From: Chryseobacterium culicis
GTDB taxonomy: Bacteria > Bacteroidota > Bacteroidia > Flavobacteriales > Weeksellaceae
Assembly (NCBI RefSeq): GCF_900108365.1
Contig: NZ_FNWQ01000006.1
Span: forward strand, 1 to 64,000
Length of the DNA stretch: 64,000 bases
Direction of reading: 5' to 3'
Shown here piece after piece: positions 42,912 through 50,485 of this stretch. Within the stretch, counting starts at the first letter, position 1. Each line of letters opens with the position of its first letter. The notes under the pieces were generated by a model. It ran no database searches. It had not been told where the DNA came from and saw only the letters and a program-made list of their open reading frames with translations. The position numbers and the translations under genes were made by a program.

Positions 42912-43664
42912 ATGAAAGTGGTAGGGTTAAATTTAGATATCATCTGGAAAAATAAAACTGAGAATTTTAAACTCATAGAAAATGAGCTTCACAATGTGGA
43001 AGCTGACCTGTTTCTTCTCCCGGAAATGTTCTCAACAGGTTTCTGTATGGATGCTTCTGAAGTCTCAGACAGAAATAATGAATCACTGGAGTTTTTGAAA
43101 AAGATCTCAAAAGAAAAAAATGCAGCTTTCTGCGGAAGCGCTCCTGTGGAACACAACGGAAAGTTTTACAACAGAATGTATTTTGTAAGACCAGATGGCG
43201 AAACATCTTACTATGATAAAAGGCATTTGTTTTCCTTTTCTGGAGAAGATAAAGTGTATACACCGGGAAAAGACAGGGTAATTGTTGAATATAAAGGAAT
43301 ACGCTTCCTGCTTCAGGTATGCTATGATCTTCGTTTTCCTGTTTTCGCAAGAAATAATGATGACTATGATGCTGTTTTATATGTTGCCAACTGGCCTGAA
43401 AAAAGAGTAGGAGCGTGGGAGCACTTGCTGAAAGCCAGGGCGATCGAGAACTTATCTTTTGTATTTGGTCTGAACAGAATCGGGACAGATGGTAATGATC
43501 TTTTTTATCAGGAAAGTTCTCACTGCTTTTTTGCTGATGGAAAAGAAATTTCCGAGAAACAAGATAATCTCGTAACTGCAGAATTGAACAGGGAAGAACT
43601 GAAAGATTTCAGAACCCATTTCCAGTTTCTGAATGATAGAGATTCTTTTTCTCTTGAATTTTAG
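42912..43664 (+). CDS. nitrilase-superfamily amidohydrolase (omega-amidase YafV-like)
   Basis: About 250 residues with the Glu-Lys-Cys triad: DLFLLPEMFSTGF (Glu), YYDKRHLFSFSGED (Lys) and LLQVCYDLRFPVFAR (Cys). NYMYFV-like and EHLLKARAIENLSFVFGLNRIGTDGN features match the YafV/NIT2 omega-amidase group, which hydrolyses 2-oxoglutaramate or similar omega-amides. ATG 42912 is chosen because MKVVGLNLDI starts the fold; an open frame of 48 codons upstream is hydrophobic and non-conserved-looking. Confidence 0.88.
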   Translation: MKVVGLNLDIIWKNKTENFKLIENELHNVEADLFLLPEMFSTGFCMDASEVSDRNNESLEFLKKISKEKNAAFCGSAPVEHNGKFYNRMYFVRPDGETSYYDKRHLFSFSGEDKVYTPGKDRVIVEYKGIRFLLQVCYDLRFPVFARNNDDYDAVLYVANWPEKRVGAWEHLLKARAIENLSFVFGLNRIGTDGNDLFYQESSHCFFADGKEISEKQDNLVTAELNREELKDFRTHFQFLNDRDSFSLEF

Positions 43665-43668
43665 ATTA

Positions 43669-43763
43669 TTCCCACAGTTTTCGCAGATCTTCAAAGGTTT
43701 TTTAATTTCTTTAGAAAGAAGGTAAGCATAATCATCTGTGAAAATCTGCGCGGTCTGGGGGAA
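43669..43763. repeat. imperfect inverted repeat, possible dispersed element
   Basis: Arms 43669-43688 and 43744-43763 (cgcagat / atctgcg core plus ccacag / ctgggg) are near reverse complements. Wording of the type 'atctgtgaaaatctgcg' recalls dispersed non-coding repeats of flavobacteria; I cannot confirm copies elsewhere. Confidence 0.4.
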
Positions 43764-43770
43764 TTATAAA

Positions 43771-43798
43771 AAAAAACTGTGAAAAAATCACAGTTTTA
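43771..43798 (-). terminator. terminator of the persulfide dioxygenase-thioredoxin operon
   Basis: A perfect aaaactgtg / cacagtttt hairpin at the end of the thioredoxin gene, with T tract on the minus strand. Confidence 0.85.
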
Positions 43799-44095
43799 AG
43801 CATATTCCTGTAAAAGTTGTGTAAGGGTATTGACATCATGAACACCGCTTTCCTTCCATAGCATTTCTCCTTTTTTGAAAATCGCCAGCGTAGGTACTCC
43901 ACGCACTCCATATTGAGCTGCCAGTGCGGGATATTGGTCTACATCTACCTTGATGATTCTGGCTCCTTCGCCAATGTTTTCCTTTACTGTATTTAAAACA
44001 GAAGACTGTACTTTACAGGGTTGGCACCATGTTGCGAAAAAGTCGATCAATACAGGTCTTTCCGAATTAATGATTTCCTGAAATTTTTGTGACAT
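43796..44095 (-). CDS. trxA: thioredoxin family protein
   Basis: 99 residues of one thioredoxin fold with the active site FFATWCQPCKV; the dipeptide is Gln-Pro instead of the classical Gly-Pro. The cis-Pro loop is GVRGVPTLAIF. There is no signal peptide, so it works in the cytoplasm. It lies 16 bases after the persulfide dioxygenase gene, in one operon, and may reduce protein or enzyme persulfides formed there. This may not be the main housekeeping thioredoxin. Confidence 0.88.
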   Translation of the reverse strand: MSQKFQEIINSERPVLIDFFATWCQPCKVQSSVLNTVKENIGEGARIIKVDVDQYPALAAQYGVRGVPTLAIFKKGEMLWKESGVHDVNTLTQLLQEYA

Positions 44096-44111
44096 AGCTT
44101 AGTTTTATGAA

Positions 44112-45521
44112 TTAAAGTGTTTTGGATTGGCATACAAAATCCGAGGTAGGAAGTTTTTCCGTTTTTTTGATTGCGTTAAAACCGCCTTCGATTTCTGTAA
44201 AGTTTCTGATCCCGTGAGAGTTAAGAATGCTTGCTGCAATCATGCTTCTGTATCCGCCTGCGCAGTGCAGGAAGAAATGTTCAGAATCATCAATAGTACG
44301 GGCCCACTCACTGATGGTGTCTAATGGCTTATTATAAGCGTTGTCAATATGTTCTGCAGAATATTCAGTCAGTTTCCTTACATCCACCACGGTAGCATCT
44401 TTTGTAAACTGCTCTGCAAATTCAGCAGGAGAGATTCTTTTGATTTCATCAGTTTCCTTGCCTGCATTTTTCCATGCTTCAAAACTTCCTTTAAGATATC
44501 CCACTACATTATCAAAGCCTACACGGCTGAGTCTTGTAATAACTTCCTCTTCGGTACCTTCATCGGTAACAAGTAATAAAGGATGTTTTACATCCACAAT
44601 AAGAGTTCCTACCCATGGGGCAAAATCTCCTTTCAGTCCTATATTGATAGAGTTCGGAACAAATCCTTTATGAAAATCGGCGGCTCCTCTTGTATCTAAA
44701 ATTAATGCTCCTGTTTCCTCTGCCAAAGCTTCGAAATCTTCCGGTAAAACAGGTTGCAGTCCTTTGTTCATCACCACGTCCAGACTTTCATATCCTCCTT
44801 TATTTAAAGCCACATTCATTCCGAAATATTTAGGCGGAGCCGTTAAACCATCCAGAACTTCTCTGATAAAGGATTCTTTATCTGGCTGATTAAGAGCGTA
44901 GTTTGTTCTCTTTTGGTTTCCTAAAATGTCTATCGTTTCTTTCTGCATATTTTTTCCACAGGCAGATCCGGCGCCGTGGGCAGGATAAACCGTGATGCTG
45001 TCATCCAGTGGCATGATTTTGCTCTGAAGGCTATCATACAGAATCCCCGCAAGGTCTTCCTGAGTAAGGTTAGTCGCTTTCTGAGCAAGATCCGGTCTTC
45101 CTACATCTCCTAAAAATAGGGTGTCTCCCGTAAAAATGGCAGTTTCAACACCATTTTCATCTATTAAAAGATAAGTGCTGCTTTCCATAGTATGTCCCGG
45201 AGTGTGCATTACCTTTATTTTTACTTTTCCGATCTCAAAGATCTGATTGTCTTCAGCGATGATAGCCTCAAATTCAGGAGCGGCAGTAGGTCCGTACACA
45301 ATAGGAGCACCTGTCTTCTTGCTTAAATCAAGATGTCCTGATACGAAATCAGCATGGAAGTGAGTTTCAAAAATATATTTTAAAGTGACATGGTCTTTTA
45401 CCAGACGATCCAGATAAGGTTTTACTTCTCTTAAAGGATCTATAATCACTGCTTCATTCTCTGATACAATATAATAGGCTCCCTGAGCCAGACAGCCCGT
45501 ATATATTTGTTCAATTTTCAT
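44112..45521 (-). CDS. CstB-like persulfide dioxygenase-sulfurtransferase (MBL fold + two rhodanese domains)
   Basis: About 469 residues in three parts. An N-terminal metallo-beta-lactamase domain has THFHADFVSGH, HTPGHTMESSTY, TGDTLFLGDVGRPDL and YPAHGAGSACG, as in ETHE1-type persulfide dioxygenases. A first rhodanese-like domain (about 260-355) lacks an active Cys (LLLVTDEG). A second rhodanese domain has FLHCAGGYRSM with the Cys. This MBL/pseudo-rhodanese/rhodanese order is that of staphylococcal CstB, which oxidises low-molecular-weight persulfides. ATG 45521 is chosen for the domain start; the frame extends 23 codons upstream. A palindrome at 45615-45628 lies in its promoter region. Confidence 0.88.
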   Translation of the reverse strand: MKIEQIYTGCLAQGAYYIVSENEAVIIDPLREVKPYLDRLVKDHVTLKYIFETHFHADFVSGHLDLSKKTGAPIVYGPTAAPEFEAIIAEDNQIFEIGKVKIKVMHTPGHTMESSTYLLIDENGVETAIFTGDTLFLGDVGRPDLAQKATNLTQEDLAGILYDSLQSKIMPLDDSITVYPAHGAGSACGKNMQKETIDILGNQKRTNYALNQPDKESFIREVLDGLTAPPKYFGMNVALNKGGYESLDVVMNKGLQPVLPEDFEALAEETGALILDTRGAADFHKGFVPNSINIGLKGDFAPWVGTLIVDVKHPLLLVTDEGTEEEVITRLSRVGFDNVVGYLKGSFEAWKNAGKETDEIKRISPAEFAEQFTKDATVVDVRKLTEYSAEHIDNAYNKPLDTISEWARTIDDSEHFFLHCAGGYRSMIAASILNSHGIRNFTEIEGGFNAIKKTEKLPTSDFVCQSKTL

Positions 45522-45614
45522 TGGGTCTTTTTTTAATGAGTTAAAGATACGAAGTATTAGATAAATTCTAAATGAAATGTTAAATTCCATTGATAGTTTC
45601 TTTCAATACTTTGT

Positions 45615-45628
45615 TAAACGAACGTTTA
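45615..45628. promoter_or_regulatory. TetR-type operator candidate upstream of the persulfide dioxygenase operon
   Basis: taaacg-aa-cgttta, a perfect 6-base inverted repeat with a 2-base centre. It matches the palindrome before the TetR gene at 62943-62956 except at the centre (aa versus at). Confidence 0.6.
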
Positions 45629-45866
45629 GTATCGTTATCCTTTTAAGCAAAAAGAATGCCTTATAGGGGGACAAAAGAGAAATGCTGTTTTATATCATGT
45701 TTATCTATAGAATAGATTGCCTGTTCAGGATTTTACGGGCATGGTGTAATACTTGCTTAGGGTGGCGGAAATTTTTATTAAAGAAGAATAGAGAGAGGTT
45801 TATCAGAAAATATTTTAAAATATTTTACAAAAAATTTTATATTTATAAGTTTAAAAAAGCAATTAA

Positions 45867-47393
45867 ATGGCAGACATAACACAATTTGTTGAAGAACTCA
45901 ACGCGAGATACACTCCTAAAGGAGAGCATATAATATTAGGAAAAGGAATGCTGGATGGTGAAGTCGTAAAAGAAGTCAATGTAACCATTCCCCTTAAAAC
46001 CATTAACCGTCACGGTCTTATTGCCGGAGCTACAGGAACAGGTAAAACTAAAACATTACAGGTTTTTGCAGAGCAGCTTTCACACGCTGGAATTCCCTCT
46101 TTGGTTTTAGATATTAAAGGAGATTTCTCCGGAATTGCAGAGGCAGGCCAGATGAATCCTGTCATAGAAGAAAGATATGCTAAAACACAGCTTCCCTACA
46201 ATCCGCAGGGCTTTCCGGTAGAATTAATGAGTATTTCCGGAGGAAAAGGAGTGAAATTGAGAGCTACCGTTACCGAATTCGGCCCGGTTTTACTCAGTAA
46301 AATCCTTGAGCTCAATGATACTCAGCAAAGCATCATGTCTATCGTCTTCAAATATTGTGACGATAAAGGCCTTCCATTGATTGATCTGAATGATCTGAAA
46401 AAAGTATTGCAGTATGTAACTGATAATGCACAGGGAAAAGCTGAGCTGGCAGCCAATTACGGATCTATTGCATCGGCATCTCTGGGTGCAATTTTGAGAT
46501 CTATTGTAGCTTTGGAACAGCAGGGAGCAGCAGGTTTTTTTGGAGAATTAAGCTTTGATGTGCATGATTTACTGGAAACAAGAGACGGAAAAGGTGTTGT
46601 TAATATATTAAGAGTAGCAGATATTCAGAATAAGCCGCAGCTTTTCTCCACCTTCATGCTTTCGCTGTTTGCTGAAATTTATATGACTTTTCCGGAAGAG
46701 GGAGACAGCGGCAAGCCAAAGCTGGTGCTGTTCATAGATGAAGCTCACCTGATTTTTGATGAAGCATCCAAAGCGCTTCTTTCACAGATTGAAACAATGG
46801 TGAAGCTGATCCGTTCCAAAGGAGTGGGAATTTATTTTATTACCCAGATACCTGGTGACGTCCCAGAAAATGTACTGTCTCAATTAGGATTAAAAATACA
46901 GCATGCCCTAAGAGGGTTCACAGCAAAAGATAAAAAAGAAATTACCAAAGCCGTTGAAAATTATCCTACTACAGAATACTATAACGCAGCCAGTCTTATC
47001 CAGAACTTAGGAATAGGAGAGGCATTTGTCACTGCTTTGGATGAAAAGGGAATTCCTACACCGCTGGTCCATACGTACCTGATTTCTCCGGAATCAAGAA
47101 TGGATGTCTTAAGTGAAGCAGAAATCTCTGATCTGACTTCCAGATCAGCAATGGCCGCAAAATATGAACAGGCTGTAGACCGGGAATCTGCTTATGAAAT
47201 GCTAACAAACAGAATGGAACAGGCGGCACAGAACCCAACTCCCGCACAAAAAACAAAACCGGTGAAAGAAGAACCCGGCATGTTTGAGCAGGTATTGCAG
47301 AGCAAAGCCGGCCGTACTTTTACGTCCACACTCATGAGAGAAGGAGCAAAAGCAATCCTTGGAATGCTTGGCCTGGGAGGAAGAAGAAGATAA
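45867..47393 (+). CDS. HerA-like ATPase (DUF853 family)
   Basis: 508 residues of the HerA/DUF853 RecA-like ATPase family. Walker A is GATGTGKTKTLQ (about 53-64), Walker B is LVLFIDEAHLIFDEASKAL, and LIRSKGVGIYFITQIPGDVPENVLSQLGLKIQHALR carries the sensor/arginine-finger-like region. The C terminus is Arg-rich (GLGGRRR). These proteins are annotated as helicases by similarity; a cellular role is not established. No NurA-like nuclease is beside it, though a DEDDh exonuclease gene follows by 149 bases. Confidence 0.85.
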   Translation: MADITQFVEELNARYTPKGEHIILGKGMLDGEVVKEVNVTIPLKTINRHGLIAGATGTGKTKTLQVFAEQLSHAGIPSLVLDIKGDFSGIAEAGQMNPVIEERYAKTQLPYNPQGFPVELMSISGGKGVKLRATVTEFGPVLLSKILELNDTQQSIMSIVFKYCDDKGLPLIDLNDLKKVLQYVTDNAQGKAELAANYGSIASASLGAILRSIVALEQQGAAGFFGELSFDVHDLLETRDGKGVVNILRVADIQNKPQLFSTFMLSLFAEIYMTFPEEGDSGKPKLVLFIDEAHLIFDEASKALLSQIETMVKLIRSKGVGIYFITQIPGDVPENVLSQLGLKIQHALRGFTAKDKKEITKAVENYPTTEYYNAASLIQNLGIGEAFVTALDEKGIPTPLVHTYLISPESRMDVLSEAEISDLTSRSAMAAKYEQAVDRESAYEMLTNRMEQAAQNPTPAQKTKPVKEEPGMFEQVLQSKAGRTFTSTLMREGAKAILGMLGLGGRRR

Positions 47394-47542
47394 CTTTGAA
47401 GGATAATCTGCTGTATTTTGATATATTTTTTGTTATTTTAGCAGGTTATCTTTACAAATAGTACAAACAGAACCTGATTTTATTGGGGAATAAAATTCAG
47501 GTTTTACATATAAATGACACAACAGCAGTTAACACACATTCA

Positions 47543-48766
47543 ATGTATTCAATTATAGATATAGAAAGTAATGGTGCAGGTTATAGAAATGAATGCATTA
47601 TTGATATCGCCATCTACAGATATGACGGTCAAAAAATTACGGATCAATTTATATCCCTTGTCAATCCTGAAGGTGATATCACTCCATTTGTACAAAAACT
47701 GACCAGTATTACCCCGAAAATGGTCAAAACTGCTCCAAAATTTCACGAAATAGCAAAAAGAGTAATTGAAATCACTCAAAATACAACACTGGTAGGTCAT
47801 AATATAGATTTTGATTACAGAATGCTGCGTCAGTCATTCAAAAGGCTCGGTTATGACTTTAAAATCAACACTTTAGATACAATCCCGCTGGCGAAAAAAC
47901 TCATTCCTGATGAGGTAAGTTATTCGCTTGGGAAATTGGTTAAATCGCTTGGAATTCCTTTGACCAACCACCACAGAGCTGAAGGTGATGCAAGAGCCAC
48001 ATTAGAGCTCTTCAAGCTATTGATTTCTAAAGATGTTGAAAATGAAATTATTCAGAAACAGCATGACGAATCGAATGCAAAAACCTACATCAACAAAATC
48101 AAAGAACTTACCCAGGATCTTCCTAATGATAAAGGGTTTGTCTATTTTCAGGATGAAGCAGGACGTATCATGTTCTCGGATTATGTTCAGGATATCAACA
48201 AATTTTCCAAAAAAGTTTTCAATTCCAAGTCAAAAAAATGGGAGCAGATTCAGAAAGATGTTGAACAGATTAATTTTGAGCTTACCGGTACAGATATTAT
48301 TGCCAAGCTGATCCTCAATTCCAAGAATATCAAAAAGAAAGAAGTTTTACCGTTCGGGCTGTATTTCAGGAATAATAAATATGTAGTAGAGAAAAATACA
48401 CTCAATAAGACCGAAAAACCCGCTTTAAAATTCAGATCATTTACCCAGGGAACAAAAGCTGTTCAGTTTATCGGAACGCAGGAACAGTTTAAAGACTTTT
48501 CTGTACTGAAACAGAAAATTGAATTCAGAAAAAGGAATGAATTATGGCTGGGGCAGGGAAGGAAACTGGGCGAGAAATTATTTTTAATCATAGAAAACGG
48601 TAAAGTGGTTTCATTTGGTTTTTATGAATTGTTTACACAAATTCAGACTTTAAGCAAGCTGGCTAAATTGAAAATTGACCTTCCCTTATCTTCCACAGAT
48701 CTGAATAATGAACTGCAATTGGCACTCCTTCGCGGTGATTTTGAAACACTGCCTCTGCCGAAATGA
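47543..48766 (+). CDS. DEDDh 3'-5' exonuclease with degenerate GIY-YIG-like region
   Basis: About 407 residues. Residues 1-170 are a DnaQ-type exonuclease: YSIIDIESNG (motif I), LVGHNIDFDYRMLRQ (II) and NHHRAEGDARATLELF (III His/Asp). The next part, DLPNDKGFVYFQDEAGRIMF, aligns in plan with the UvrC-type GIY-YIG start (LPxxPGVYxF), but the hallmark residues are lost. Many Bacteroidota have a DnaQ/UvrC-N fusion of this kind. ATG 47543 starts the exonuclease fold; an in-frame TTG 20 codons upstream is less likely. Confidence 0.85.
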   Translation: MYSIIDIESNGAGYRNECIIDIAIYRYDGQKITDQFISLVNPEGDITPFVQKLTSITPKMVKTAPKFHEIAKRVIEITQNTTLVGHNIDFDYRMLRQSFKRLGYDFKINTLDTIPLAKKLIPDEVSYSLGKLVKSLGIPLTNHHRAEGDARATLELFKLLISKDVENEIIQKQHDESNAKTYINKIKELTQDLPNDKGFVYFQDEAGRIMFSDYVQDINKFSKKVFNSKSKKWEQIQKDVEQINFELTGTDIIAKLILNSKNIKKKEVLPFGLYFRNNKYVVEKNTLNKTEKPALKFRSFTQGTKAVQFIGTQEQFKDFSVLKQKIEFRKRNELWLGQGRKLGEKLFLIIENGKVVSFGFYELFTQIQTLSKLAKLKIDLPLSSTDLNNELQLALLRGDFETLPLPK

Positions 48767-48845
48767 TATAGGAATTAGCACTTTACAGTTTGATCTGAAA
48801 GAAGGGGCTTTTCAAATCAATTCCCGGAAAATAAAAAATAAATAG

Positions 48846-48853
48846 TATTTTTG
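48846..48853 (+). promoter_or_regulatory. -7 promoter element (TATTTTTG) of the lysA leader
   Basis: TAnnTTTG match giving a predicted start near 48860 and a lysA leader of about 165 bases. Confidence 0.6.
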
Positions 48854-48872
48854 CAAAAAATAAGTAGAAGCA

Positions 48873-48944
48873 ATGCAAAATTTTAAACAAATTAAAACTG
48901 GAAAAAAGGGAGCTGTAAGGTTCTCTAAGGTTTGGAATATTTAA
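48873..48944 (+). CDS. candidate Lys-rich leader peptide of lysA
   Basis: A 23-codon frame with AGTAGAAG before its ATG. It encodes MQNFKQIKTGKKGAVRF and then SKVWNI, five Lys in 23 residues including a tandem pair. It is the only good start in the lysA leader and its stop codon overlaps the 5' arm of a possible antiterminator. The arrangement is that of a transcription-attenuation leader peptide. AT-rich genomes favour AAA codons by chance, so confidence is moderate. Confidence 0.45.
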   Translation: MQNFKQIKTGKKGAVRFSKVWNI

Positions 48945-49010
48945 AAGAGTTGTCTTGCATAAAAAATAATCAATGCGGCAGGCTCTTTTCATAAGAATCT
49001 GCCTTTTTTT
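48943..49010 (+). promoter_or_regulatory. candidate attenuator (terminator/antiterminator) before lysA
   Basis: A terminator hairpin, ggcag ... ctgcc with inner tctt / aaga, and a run of seven T occupy 48977-49010, inside the lysA leader. An alternative pairing, AAAAGAG (48943-48949) with CTCTTTT (48983-48989), extended by GCAT (48957-48960) with ATGC (48973-48976), would tie up the 5' arm and prevent it. Confidence 0.55.
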
Positions 49011-49026
49011 ATGTTAAAATGAAATT

Positions 49027-50229
49027 ATGAATTCAAAAGAATTATTAAAGATCGCCAATGAGTTTGGCACCCCGGTGTACGTTTATGATGCAGAATCCAT
49101 CAAAGTTCAATACGAAAAACTTACATCTTCTTTTTTAAAACATACAAAGTTCTTCTATGCAGCGAAGGCGTTGACCAACATCAATATCCTTAAGTATGTC
49201 AAGAATCTGGGCGCTTCTTTGGATTGTGTATCCATTAATGAAGTAAAGCTGGGACTCAAGGCGGGATTTCCAAAAGAAAAGATTTTGTTTACTCCCAACT
49301 GTGTTGATCTTGCTGAAATAGAGGAAGCAATGACTTTTGGAGTTCATATAAACATTGATAATATTTCTATCCTTGAGCAGTTCGGGAATAAATACGGAAA
49401 TACCTATCCTATTTTAGTAAGAATCAATCCCCATATTTTTGCGGGAGGTAACTATAAAATTTCAACAGGACATATCGACAGCAAGTTCGGTATTTCCATT
49501 CACCAGGTGCGTCACATCGAAAGAGTAATGAAAAGTACAAACCTGAATGTGGAAGGATTGCATATGCACACAGGAAGCGAGATCAAAGATCCGGATGTTT
49601 TTCTTCAGGCTTTAGATATCATGCTGGAACTTTCTGAGCATTTTCCCAACCTGAAATACCTGGATATGGGAAGCGGTTTCAAAATTCCTTATCAGGACAG
49701 CGAAGAAGAGACTGATGTGAGAACATTAGGAAAAAAGGTAGAAAAAGTCATTTCCGAGTTTTCAAAATCTACAGGAAAAAAATTCGAATTATGGTTTGAA
49801 CCCGGAAAATTTCTGGTGGGAAAAAGCGGATATTTATTGGTGAAAGCTAATGTGATCAAGCAGACAACCGCTACAGTTTTTGTTGGTGTGAATTCAGGAT
49901 TCAACCATTTGATCCGTCCCATGTTCTACGATTCCTACCATATGATTGAGAACTTATCCAATCCAAAAGGAGCAGAAAGAATTTATACTGTGGTAGGAAA
50001 CATCTGCGAAACAGACACCTTCGCCTGGGACAGAAAACTGAATGAAGTAAGAGAAGGAGATATCCTCGCTTTCCATAATGCGGGGGCCTATGGTTTTGAA
50101 ATGAGTTCCAACTTCAATTCGAGATTAAAGCCTGCAGAAGTATTATTTTTAGATGGAAAAGCACATTTGATCCGTAAAAGAGACGAGTTTGAAGATTTGC
50201 TGAGAAATCAGATTGAAATAGTCATGTAA
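49027..50229 (+). CDS. lysA: diaminopimelate decarboxylase
   Basis: 400 residues; the last step of lysine synthesis, meso-diaminopimelate to lysine. It is a fold-type III PLP enzyme with the PLP lysine in FFYAAKALTNINIL, the LHMHTGSEI histidine motif, the GSGF phosphate-binding loop (DMGSGFKIPY), FEPGKFLVG and the second-subunit motif GNICETDTFAWDR with NAGAYGFEMSSNFNSR. Length and motifs separate it from ornithine and arginine decarboxylases. It sits alone behind the leader peptide and attenuator-like structure, so lysine supply may set its expression. Confidence 0.95.
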   Translation: MNSKELLKIANEFGTPVYVYDAESIKVQYEKLTSSFLKHTKFFYAAKALTNINILKYVKNLGASLDCVSINEVKLGLKAGFPKEKILFTPNCVDLAEIEEAMTFGVHINIDNISILEQFGNKYGNTYPILVRINPHIFAGGNYKISTGHIDSKFGISIHQVRHIERVMKSTNLNVEGLHMHTGSEIKDPDVFLQALDIMLELSEHFPNLKYLDMGSGFKIPYQDSEEETDVRTLGKKVEKVISEFSKSTGKKFELWFEPGKFLVGKSGYLLVKANVIKQTTATVFVGVNSGFNHLIRPMFYDSYHMIENLSNPKGAERIYTVVGNICETDTFAWDRKLNEVREGDILAFHNAGAYGFEMSSNFNSRLKPAEVLFLDGKAHLIRKRDEFEDLLRNQIEIVM

Positions 50230-50250
50230 AATCTTGAAGATATTTTAGTA

Positions 50251-50276
50251 GCAGCCACCTTTCGGGTGGCTGTTTT
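50251..50276 (+). terminator. terminator of lysA
   Basis: cagccacc / gggtggctg hairpin with TTTC loop and a T tract. Confidence 0.88.
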
Positions 50277-50407
50277 ATTTGGAGTTAATTGGTTCAGTAT
50301 TTATGGAGGTCTTAAACGTCAAAGGTTTTCTTTAAAAAGGAAAAGAACCTGGGATAAATTACCAATTTTTAACATTGAATCCGGATGGATGTTCCAATTT
50401 TATTAGC

Positions 50408-50415
50408 TAAATTTG
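50408..50415 (+). promoter_or_regulatory. -7 promoter element (TAAATTTG) of poxB
   Basis: TAnnTTTG match about 70 bases upstream of the ATG at 50486. Confidence 0.45.
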
Positions 50416-50485
50416 ATAGGAATAGGAAAATTATTATCCTTTTTAAATCCTATTTTCACCTAAAATCAACCAAAACAGAGTAATT

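Noticed and set aside
48860..49026. Lysine riboswitch before lysA
   Set aside because: The leader is too short and lacks the five-helix L-box core elements; a small Lys-rich frame and a terminator explain it better.
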